Shown here one piece after another: positions 25,456-35,097 of a DNA stretch of 64,000 nt; within the stretch, counting starts at the first letter, position 1, and every line of letters starts with the position of its first letter. Made by a program: the position numbers and the translations under genes. Source of the DNA: Iris pallida (lineage: Eukaryota > Streptophyta > Magnoliopsida > Asparagales > Iridaceae); the NCBI GenBank assembly GCA_029216955.1, contig JANAVB010015600.1, positions 31,137,874-31,201,873 on the forward strand. The letters are read 5' to 3'. The notes beneath the pieces were generated by a model, which saw only the letters and a program-made list of their open reading frames with translations, was not told the origin of the DNA and ran no database searches.

Positions 25456-28400
25456 AATTGGCGACTCTGCTGGGGAAAGTTGTCTCCTCCAATGAGATAG
25501 CAACAACTCAATGCGATACTTCGTCGATCGGCTTGACGAAGAAGACGATGGTTGTACAATTCGACCAATCGGCTTATGAAGAAATGCTCAAGGCGAAGGA
25601 GGGCCGCACTGCTTCCTCCGCTCTTCCTGTTGCCAAGAAGAAGGGACACTCCGTCAATGTCCCTAAGTCTTCTGCAGCAATCCGAGACGCTTCTGTCACT
25701 TCTCATGCTGACAAGAACACGTCTTCAACTTCCATGAAGCACACTTCGGCTTCTCGGAACACAGCAACAGTGGTTTCCCCTAGTCACGCTGACAAAATTG
25801 GTTCTTTAACCAAGTCAATGTGTACAAGGAAAACCATCTCTGGACATGTCAAGGTCCCTTCTCCCTCTATTCTTACGACAGCAGTCGGCTCTTTAGCCAT
25901 TGATGACTCTGAGCGTATGGCATTCAAAGGGCAGCGTACGGCAAAGGCAGCGTACAAAAGCCAACATCAGGCAGCGTACGCTGAGCCAAAGCCAGTATAT
26001 GCTAATAAAAAGGCAGCGTATGACCAGAAGTCCAAACTGAAGTCAGCGTATGCTAACAAATACAGTCCTTTGATTGTTTCTGAAAATCCGATTGGGGGTT
26101 CTCTTCCGCAGAACATACAAATGATTCCCCCTCAACTTGCACATCTTGTGCCAACCAAGGAGAAAAACTCTTTAGTCAACTCCTCTACTCCTAAGGTCTT
26201 TACCTCTGGAGTTAATTTGACTAGTACTCTTACTAGATCAAATAATGGAAAACGCCTTTTGGCTAATTCCTCCAAAGATGGATTATTACCGACTCCTAGT
26301 CGGAGTAATACTCATCTTCCTTCTCTCAAAATTTCTCGGTCTGAGAAAGGCAAATTACAAGTATCCAAGACTGATATTAAAGTCAAATCTCCCACGGATC
26401 TTCATAATAAGCTTAATCAGAATCGGTTCGGTTCCACTGAGACAAGTATATTAGACCCTGATGCAGAATATGCCAAGAACTATGTGGCTAAAATTAATCA
26501 GTCTTTATACACTCAGGAACCAAGAAGACAGAAGAACAAAAGACAAGTTTCTACACAGAAACTATCTTCAAATACTTCCCAATCTGTTCCTACAGATCTT
26601 CGAGAATATTTGCAAAATAAACAGAGAATTGACACTCCATCTGGCTATGACATTGCCCATATTCGCCATGAAAAGCATGGTTGTGACTTCCAACCTCGGG
26701 TTGTCATCCAATGTTGTTGTTCACCAAAAAGACAATCTGTTTTCGAACGGATTCAATATGAACCAATGTTGGATGAAGATGAACCTCTTTATGCTTCTGT
26801 CAACATGACTTCCAGAAACATTGGGGGTAGCATACGGTCTGATGCTATATCAGACTCTGAAGATGGTGTTTATCTCGGCACTCGATCCAGGACCGGAGCC
26901 TTGACCAGAGCCTCTTTTTCTTCTCATCCAAGTGGTAATCCGGAGATCACAGAAGACTTCCTTGGAGAGTCCAATTTTCCATTATTGACTCCTACAAAAA
27001 GCCCTGGGAAAGATGCTGATTCACACAGTGATGATTCAGAACAGACTATTTCATCATCTATTCCTCGAATGATTACCACTTACAAGGCAGAAAGTGATCA
27101 TGAACCTTCGACTAGCAATGATGCTCATGAACAGAGGATTTCTTCTTTAGAACAACAATTACGAGCTATGGCAGATACATTGAGTGCTATGCACACTCTA
27201 ATGCAGGCTCAACAACAGACAGCACCACCAGTGGTATTGAATACCCCTGTTGTTCCAAACCTCGAACCCTCTACTATTCTGGGGGTACAATCTAATGTTC
27301 CTGTACAAACCACATCAAGTCACTCTGGAGCTGGGGGTGGTACATATGCTGCAGTCCCTCCTCCCAATTACACTCTACAAGCCACAACTCCACAATCTTC
27401 GGGAGTTGTCTCTGAAGAATTGAAGAATCTCAAAACTCAATTCGAGGCATTCAAACAGAAGGATGGTTTACAAAGGTTAGGCATCAAACAGCCTTATCCG
27501 ATAGAATGGAAGCAGGTATTGTATCCACCAAAATATAAACCTCCGACCATCTCTTTCTATGATGGGACAACCTCTCCAAGTCAGTTCATTAATCATTTTG
27601 AGGTAATGACTGATCAACTGCAACCAAGTGACGCCCTCCTTACTCGGGTGTTCATTGGATGTCTCAAAGGAACGGCTTATGAATGGTATAGAAGTCTCCC
27701 CGATGGGTGCATTACCTCATTTGCCGGTTTTAAGCAAATGTTTCTTGAACGATTCTACGAAGGGCTCAATGATATGACCATGTCGGCCCTCATAAGAATC
27801 AAACAGAAGAATAATGAGACCACTGAGGAATTCATTGAGAGATTCAGAAGAGAAGCCCTCAAAATGCCTCTTGGAACTCCCGATGCTGTTACGATCGACA
27901 CTTGCAAGTCGAACCTCTTACCAATTATCAGCATGTGGACAGGGTCCACTCAGTTCCAAGATTGGCCTTCATTCATCGTCAGTGCCAAGGCTGCCGAGGT
28001 CAGTGCTGAGACCTTTAAGGGTCTGGGGGTACAAATGGCCCCCAAAGAATCAAATCAGAGTGCTAGCAATAGTACTCGACCCAACAATCGCAAAGGGAAA
28101 GAAGCTCTTGAAGTCAATCTCCAAAACAGTAGTCAAGAGGTAAAGACTACCCAAGCTACTTCAGCTCCAACAAATCAACAACAGAGATCTCCTCGGCCGA
28201 AGGAAGAATATTCTTTCGACGATGATGATGTTCAGGGTATCTTTGAATGCCTACTCAAAGGTAATAAGATTCAATTGCCAGAAATTAAAAAGCCTGATGA
28301 AGCCAATAAGACAGATCATCCAAAATACTGTCCATATCATAGAATGCTGGGTCATACAATCCGGTCTTGCTATGTATTAAAAGGGAAGATTCAAGAGATG

Positions 28401-29516
28401 ATTAAATCAGGAGCTGTGACCTTAACACCCAAAGACAAAACAGTCACAGCAAATGTAATTTTAATGCAGTTATGTGACTTCCCTCCCTTAATGGTGGAAA
28501 ATAGGATTGTTCCTATCCCCAAAGCAACTCTCGAAGTTATAAATATCCCACCAGCACAGAATGACGGACTTGTTCCTGTCACAACTAAGAAGGAAGAAAT
28601 CATGTGGATTCACCCAGACTTAAAGACAGAGTTTGAGACGTCTTTCTCTTCTCCTCGGAAGATTTCCTCATCTAAAAAGAAGCTCGGGAAGACTAAGTCA
28701 TGCAATGTGACTTCTAGTTTCACACCCGATTTTTATCTAACCTCGACTTTCATCTCAGCAGGAAATTTACTCTCTACGAAGATAAAATCTGTACCTCAAA
28801 TTGAAGATAGGTACAAACCTGCTTTTCATTTATACAGTTCACAATCTTGTGAATTGATGGTGAAGATGGGTTATGATCTAGCCACTGCTCCGGGTTTGAA
28901 CTCAGGCAAGGGACTCCGAGCACCTTTGGCCATCACCATGAGACATAATCAATCTCGTGTTGGCCTTGGTTTCTGGAATGAAGCTTTCATCAAACATAAA
29001 AGAACCAAGAGCAAAATAAAGAATTGCAGCATGGTTTCCATAGACCTTGAACCAGAATCTGAAGTTGAAGTTCATGCTGGAACTCGGTCAGGAAAAGTAT
29101 ATTTAAAAGATTATGCTGAAGTTCCTGAAGAAATTTCTGACGTTCCTCCGGTTACAGCTTCAACTCCAATCTCTACTGAAGAGCCTTTAAATGTTCCTGT
29201 TGAGACAGTTTCTTCTAAACCAACAGCAGCTGACAAAGGCAAACAACAAGTCCGCTTCGACAAACCATTGAAGAAGTCATCTCCTACAGGACTTGAAAAG
29301 CCTTATAATTTTGATATATTGGCTCAACTAGCCAATACCCCAGCTAAATTATCAATCTTCGAGCTCTTACGCCTCTCTAAAGAGACTCGAGAAACTTTAA
29401 GTGAAGCACTGCTGCAAGCAGAAACCTGCTTAACTCTTCTCAAGAAGTTGGAAACAGGACCTGTTTCTCATTGCCATAATGTATTGGAATTTATTCCAAA
29501 CATTACCTTTACGTAG
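25446..29516 (+). CDS. gag: Gag region of element B Gag-Pro-Pol, open to a stop at 29514
   Basis: The frame is open for about 1357 codons from ATG 25446, which lies in the last bases of the LTR-like end. Reading goes straight through the primer site (MENK then LATLLG). An AAY-rich repeat segment coded by the CAGCGTAY motif lies at 25930-26060. A VVIQCCC..RQSVFERI cysteine cluster is at about 26700-26750. The retrotransposon Gag core (YDGTTSPSQF, AYEWYRSLP, IERFRREALK) is at 27540-27880. A CPYH..GH..SC zinc knuckle is at 28331-28372, with the second Cys replaced by His. A degenerate G-patch lies at 28850-28990. The TAG at 29514 is absent from C and D, so it is probably a mutation separating gag from pro. 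Confidence 0.88.
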   Translation: MENKLATLLGKVVSSNEIATTQCDTSSIGLTKKTMVVQFDQSAYEEMLKAKEGRTASSALPVAKKKGHSVNVPKSSAAIRDASVTSHADKNTSSTSMKHTSASRNTATVVSPSHADKIGSLTKSMCTRKTISGHVKVPSPSILTTAVGSLAIDDSERMAFKGQRTAKAAYKSQHQAAYAEPKPVYANKKAAYDQKSKLKSAYANKYSPLIVSENPIGGSLPQNIQMIPPQLAHLVPTKEKNSLVNSSTPKVFTSGVNLTSTLTRSNNGKRLLANSSKDGLLPTPSRSNTHLPSLKISRSEKGKLQVSKTDIKVKSPTDLHNKLNQNRFGSTETSILDPDAEYAKNYVAKINQSLYTQEPRRQKNKRQVSTQKLSSNTSQSVPTDLREYLQNKQRIDTPSGYDIAHIRHEKHGCDFQPRVVIQCCCSPKRQSVFERIQYEPMLDEDEPLYASVNMTSRNIGGSIRSDAISDSEDGVYLGTRSRTGALTRASFSSHPSGNPEITEDFLGESNFPLLTPTKSPGKDADSHSDDSEQTISSSIPRMITTYKAESDHEPSTSNDAHEQRISSLEQQLRAMADTLSAMHTLMQAQQQTAPPVVLNTPVVPNLEPSTILGVQSNVPVQTTSSHSGAGGGTYAAVPPPNYTLQATTPQSSGVVSEELKNLKTQFEAFKQKDGLQRLGIKQPYPIEWKQVLYPPKYKPPTISFYDGTTSPSQFINHFEVMTDQLQPSDALLTRVFIGCLKGTAYEWYRSLPDGCITSFAGFKQMFLERFYEGLNDMTMSALIRIKQKNNETTEEFIERFRREALKMPLGTPDAVTIDTCKSNLLPIISMWTGSTQFQDWPSFIVSAKAAEVSAETFKGLGVQMAPKESNQSASNSTRPNNRKGKEALEVNLQNSSQEVKTTQATSAPTNQQQRSPRPKEEYSFDDDDVQGIFECLLKGNKIQLPEIKKPDEANKTDHPKYCPYHRMLGHTIRSCYVLKGKIQEMIKSGAVTLTPKDKTVTANVILMQLCDFPPLMVENRIVPIPKATLEVINIPPAQNDGLVPVTTKKEEIMWIHPDLKTEFETSFSSPRKISSSKKKLGKTKSCNVTSSFTPDFYLTSTFISAGNLLSTKIKSVPQIEDRYKPAFHLYSSQSCELMVKMGYDLATAPGLNSGKGLRAPLAITMRHNQSRVGLGFWNEAFIKHKRTKSKIKNCSMVSIDLEPESEVEVHAGTRSGKVYLKDYAEVPEEISDVPPVTASTPISTEEPLNVPVETVSSKPTAADKGKQQVRFDKPLKKSSPTGLEKPYNFDILAQLANTPAKLSIFELLRLSKETRETLSEALLQAETCLTLLKKLETGPVSHCHNVLEFIPNITFT
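25459..25476 (+). other. Element B primer binding site (tRNA-Arg type)
   Basis: TGGCGACTCTGCTGGGGA begins three bases after the LTR-like end (25455). By recall it is complementary to the 3' end of a plant tRNA-Arg with at most one mismatch. It is coding: it encodes the conserved ATLLG of Gag. Confidence 0.8.
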
Positions 29517-32500
29517 GACGATATGCTGCTAGAGGATAATCGACATGATCGTCCTTTATATCATACAGGATATATTGATTCTATGAAGGTTGATCGTTTA
29601 CTGATTGATCCAGGATCCGCTCTCAGTATTATGCCAAAGGCTATGATAGATGCATTGAATATACCTGTGCATAGTCTTTCCAGTACTATCACTACCATCT
29701 TGGGATTCAATCAAGGAAAAAGTTAGCCTTTAGGCAAGATTCGCCTTAAATTTCAAATAGGCGATCTTCGTACTAAGGTTACTTTTTACATCATCGACAA
29801 TCATGGTTGCTCATACAATGCTCTATTGGGGAGACCTTTCTTGCATGAACATAATGTCGTTCCTTCAACCCTTCATCAGTGCTTCAAATATGTTGATGAT
29901 AATGGAGAAGTTCAAAAAGAAGTGGCAGATCTTTACCCATTCAAAGGAGTCGAAGCTTACTTCAATGACGCTCGCATGTACAAAGATGAATACTCGAAAG
30001 TCTTGCAAGCAATGGATAATGAAGATGAGACATCCAAAGTTGACACTTTTGTTATTCCTGTAAAAGGGCGTATCACTCCTCCGCAGTCTGTTAGATCATC
30101 CGAAGAGGGCTCACTGATAATTCCTGTCAGTGGACGCACTACTGCACCATCTTCCCAAGATTCACAAAATTCGCTGATCATTCCTGTCAGTGGACTCATC
30201 ACTCCCCCTCCATCTTCTCAGGCTAGATCAGATACTCTAGTCATTCCAGTCAGTGGACGCATTACTTATCCACAGTCTTCTCCAAGGGAGCTCACCTCTT
30301 CTGAGCCTTTTGTTATCGATCTTAATCGAAACAAAAATTCTAACTGTTCTTCTTCCTCCCCCTTTGTCATTAATCTGACTAAGTCTGATAAGGCTCAGCC
30401 TTCTGTTGTAAATACAGCATCCAGTATTAATGAAGCATCTCCTTTGCAGTATATTGATGTTTGTGGTTATGTACAAAGTTATTTACAATTGCTAAATAGC
30501 TTAGAGCCACTAACTATAGGGGTTGTTCAAGCTCTTCATACAGACGTATCATTAGACTCTATACAGAAATCATACTTTGTGGTCCCCAGTCGAAAGAAGG
30601 GAGAAAATCCAATATTTTTCTATAAAGGACCTCAGAATCCTCCTAATCTGGAGGAGGATGATATAAATGACGATACTGGAAGATTACAGCTACGTCGCTA
30701 CAGTCAGCAATCCAAAAATATCATCAAGAATATGGGTTATGACTTTAGAACCAGTCTCAATAATGGAAAAGGAAGAAGAATGCCTGTTCGAATTCCTCCA
30801 TTAAAATACGGAAGGACAAAATGTGGTTTAGGTTACATTGCTCCTACTTCCTTTATCAACATAGTCCATGAAGAGTCAAAATTCAATAAAGACGAACAAT
30901 CTGAAGATGAACGATCCGAGTCTTCTGATTCTCTCTCTTGGGATTCTGACACGAGTGTTGGCGATCTTTATCGCTCTATTCTATCCATCAATATGGTCTC
31001 TGTTGATGGCCCACAAGAAAATGATGAAGATGAGGATGATTTTGAAATATCACCCGAATCGGAACAATGGGCTCAAAGATTAGATAATCAATGGGAATTC
31101 AGGTTCGAACAGAGGAAACCTCCTACTGAAGATAAACTGATCCAAATTGATGTTGGTGAAGAAGGTTCTCCTAAACCAATATTCATCAGTGAAAGTCTTT
31201 CAGAAACAGATAAGCAAGACATGATCAAGCTTATTCGTGATTATATCGATGTCTTCGCCTGGAGCTACGAGGATATGCCAGGACTAGATCCGAAGATCGC
31301 AATGCACAAACTCAATATCATGCCAAATGCTAAACCGGTCAAACAGCAACAGCGACGATTTCGTCCAGACATTATGGATGCAATTGAAGCTGAAGTCAAC
31401 AAGCTTATGGCTTTTGGATTTATTCGAGAGGAACAACATCCTGACTGGGTGGCTAACATCGTTCCTGTCCTTAAAAAGACTGGCAAGATCCGAGTCTGTA
31501 TAGGCTTTCATGATCTCAATGCAGCTTGTCCTAAAGACGAGTTTCCTCTTCCAATTACTGATGTTATGATCAACAATACATGTGGTTTTGAACGAATGTC
31601 ATTTATGGATGGGTATTCGGGATACAACCAAATCAAAATGTTTCCAGATGATGAAAAAAACACACTTCTTTCAGAACGCCGATCGGTACATACTGTTATA
31701 CAGTGATACCGTTTGGTCTCAAGAATGCAGGAGCAACATATCAGCGAGCAATGAGCACTATATTTCGCGAACATCTCCGAAAAATAGTCGAATGCTATGT
31801 TGATGATATTGCAGTCAAAAGTCGACGAAAGGAGGATCATATCCAAGATTTGAAGACTATCTTTGATTTAATGTGTCAGCATCAACTTAAAATGAACCCT
31901 ACTAAGTCCTTCCTGGGCGTCTCTAGTGATAAATTTCTCGGCTTCGTCATTACCGCTAAAGGTATACACGTGGATCCCGAGAAGATCAAAGCCATCCAAG
32001 AGATGCGTCCTCCACGCACCTTAAAAGAGCTACGAGGATTTCAAGAAAGAATTGCTTATATCAGGAGATTCATTTCCAACTTATCAGGACGCTGCAGACC
32101 ATTCCACAAACTTCTGAAGAAAGGTGTATCTTTCATCTGGAACGAAAAATGTCAAAAAGCATTTGATGACATCAAACAGTACCTCATGAACCCTCCAGTT
32201 TTGGTACCTCCCGTCTCGGGAATACCATTTCTTCTATATGTTCGAGCTATGGATCATTCTCTTGGTGCATTACTCGCCCAGAAAAATTAAGATGGTCATG
32301 AACAAGCCATTTATTATCTCAGTCGCACAATGACAGGCGCTGAACCGCGTTATTCTCCAATCGAGAAAGAATGCCTAGCATTAATGTTTGCTGTTCAGAA
32401 AACGCGACATTATATTATCGGTCAAACGATTCATGTCATTTCCAGAGTAAATCCCATCAGGATTATGATGAAGAAACCTGGTATTCTTAACTCCAGACTA

Positions 32501-34546
32501 GCTAATTGGGGAATCTTGTTAGCCCAATATGACATACATTATATTCCTCAGAAGTCGGTTAAAGGACAGGCTCTTGCTGATTTTCTAGCAGCTCATGCAG
32601 CCCCAGAAGATTCTAAATTATATGATGAGATTCCCGATGAAGTTCTGGATTCAAATCTGGTTTCTGAAGAAGTTCCTACCTGGCGTCTATTCTTTGATGG
32701 AGCATCTAGAATAGGTCCTAACGGCGATATTGTCGCCGGAGTTGGAATTGTTCTTGTATCCCCAGAGGGATTAACTATTCAGAGGGCTTATTCTCTGGAT
32801 CAATCATGTTCAAATAATATTGCAGAATACAATGCATTGCTCATTGGTCTTCAACTCGCTAAACATCTGGATGTTCAATATTTAGAAGTTTATGGAGACT
32901 CTAAGCTTATCATCAATCAGATCAGAGGAACGTATGAAGTTCGTCATCAGGATTTGATACCTTATCATCGAATAGCACTCTCTATGGCCTCCTCCTTTGA
33001 AGGTTTCTTTATCGAACATGTTCGACGAGCCTATAATGCAGAAGCTGATGCTTTGGCTAATCTTGTTGCTGTATTAGCCATACCAATCAGACGTCAGCAA
33101 GTGATAGTGGTTTATAACCGAGAACTATTCTGCGTTGAAAATAATCTGGCTTTGGCTTTTCCCCATAATCCAGACGAAGATTCTCTCAACTTTGATGCTG
33201 AATTAAAATTTGACAAAGTGTCCTTGTCTTCTTCCGATTCTACCATGGAATATATCTTTTCTAACAAAATAGACACCGTAACTGAAGACTGGAGACGTCC
33301 GTTTCTGGACTTTGTGTTGTATGACATACTTCCTGATAACCCGAGTGAAGCAGCATCTATCCGGCGCCGGTCTCTCAGATTCTATTATAATCATACTACG
33401 AAGACACTATATCGTCGAGCCTATGATGGTCTTCTCCTTCGATGCATCGCTGGTGAAGAAGCACAACAGATAATCCGTGAAGCACATGATGGCGTCTGCG
33501 GAGCTCACCAGCCAGGTCCAAAACTTCAAGATCGTATTCGACGTATGGGTTATTATTGGCCCACGATGGTAGCTGATACTATTCAATATGCTCAGAAATG
33601 TAAAGCCTGTCAAATTCATGCAGACTTTATCCATCAACCATCGGAGTTCTTACACCCAACAGCGGCATCATGGCCCTTTGAAGCTTGGGGCATGGACGTC
33701 ATCGGTCCTATCAATCCACCATCATCAAAAGGACATCGGTTTATTCTAGCAATAACTGATTACTTTTCTAAATGGGCTGAAGCAATCCCGTTATCTGAAG
33801 TCAAGACTTCTAATGTTACCAACTTTGTTAAACATCATGTCATCTATCGATTTGGTGTTCCTCGACGCATTATCCATGATAATGGACCACAGTTCGTCAG
33901 CCAGAAATTTACTCGATTCTGTGATGATCATCGGATTAATAATCTGGCTTCTACAGCATATAATCCAGCAGCCAATGGACTAGCAGAGGCTTTCAACAAA
34001 ACAATCATCAAACTCTTGAAAAAGTTCGTTTCTTCCAATAAACGTAACTGGAGTGAGAAGCTTGGTGAATGTTTATGGGCTTATCGTACCACAGTTCGCA
34101 ATGCGACCGGATGTACACCTTTCTCTTTGGTATATGGGTGTGAAGCTGTTCTTCCCTTAGAGATTCAAATTCCTTCTTTAAGGATAGCAATCGCTAATGA
34201 ACTCACTGCAGAGGATAATGATTAACTTCGACTTCAAGAGTTGGAAGCTCTAGATGAAAAACGATTGTATGCGCAACAAAATATCGAGCTATATCAAGCC
34301 CGAATCTCAAAAGCTTTTAATCGGAAAGTCAAAGTCAGAACATATCAAAAGGGAGAATTGGTCCTTACTGTCAGATGTCCGATGACCATGACACATATGA
34401 GCAAAGGCAAATTTGACGCGAAATGGGAAGGCCCATTCGTAGTAAACAAAGTCTTCTCTAATGGAGCATATCAGCTTGCCTCTATGGACGAGAAAGTCAC
34501 AATGATGCCTATCAATGGCAAATTCTTAAAGAAATATTATGTATAA
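29517..34546 (+). pseudogene. pol: Element B protease, RT, RNase H, second RNase H and integrase (few lesions)
   Basis: Aspartic protease lies at 29520-29930, with active site IDPGSALSIMP near 29605 and LLGRPFLHEH. A G-patch-like segment is at about 30710-30860. RT spans 31230-32000, with CYVDDIAVKS at 31793-31822. A gypsy RNase H is at 32220-32500. A second RNase H (FFDGAS, AEYNAL, YGDSKL, AEADALA) is at 32690-33070. Integrase has a HHCC finger (33480-33610) and a DDE core with GMDVIGP, HDNGPQF and AEAFNK (33690-34000); a basic tail ends at 34546. Lesions are stops at 29726, 32288 and 34223 and one frameshift near 31672. Each protein catalytic residue I looked for is present, so inactivation looks recent. 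Confidence 0.87.
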
Positions 34547-35097
34547 ATAATATTTTCATTACTCCCCAGCAAGTGTGAAATCAAAAATTTATTCTTCTCT
34601 ACAAAAGCTATTTCGATGTCATTTTCCCCAGCGGAAACTGATATTCTACCATGTATCATTTTCCCAGAGAATTTGATATTTTGTCTTATTAAATTCCCAG
34701 TGGATTTAATAAAGATCTTGTATAGAAAATTATGTCCATATCACCTCTGAATTTTCTATCTCAGTATGTATCATATTTTCTATCATATGAAAATGATATT
34801 TAGTCTTTTGATTTCCAAGTTCAAAGATCATGGAAAATAGAATCCAAAGATATCTTTATATCTGAATTCTGTTTTCTCTCACCAGTATTAAACTAAAATT
34901 ACCTTTGGTTCAATATCATGATAGAGTTACAAAGTTTATTTGTATATTCTATTCTACTGAAATATGTCATGTATCATTACCTCTGAACATGTTTTCTACA
35001 AAAATATCATCCACAAAATCGAAGTTAAATAAAGATATTCATTTCAATCAAACTCGGAACATTGATTACAAATGGTATCAAGACTTCAATATATGAT
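34547..35097. other. Element B spacer with hairpins between convergent genes
   Basis: This lies between the pol stop and the stop of the antisense gene. A perfect 8-bp stem TAGAAAAT/ATTTTCTA (34723-34758) holds a 20-nt loop that is the reverse complement of the CAGAGGT...GGACATG loop. A perfect 9-bp stem TTATTAAAT/ATTTAATAA (34686-34712) holds the loop TCCCAGTGG. Three weaker hairpins with CCCAG-type loops lie at 34560-34680. I see no gene from 34800 to 35097. Confidence 0.65.

Noticed and set aside
25459..25476. Partial tRNA-Arg gene
   Set aside because: Only the 18-nt complement of a tRNA 3' end is present, next to an LTR end: a primer binding site.
29514..29516. Programmed stop readthrough between gag and protease in element B
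   Set aside because: C and D have sense codons here and the surrounding context differs, so a recent nonsense mutation is simpler.
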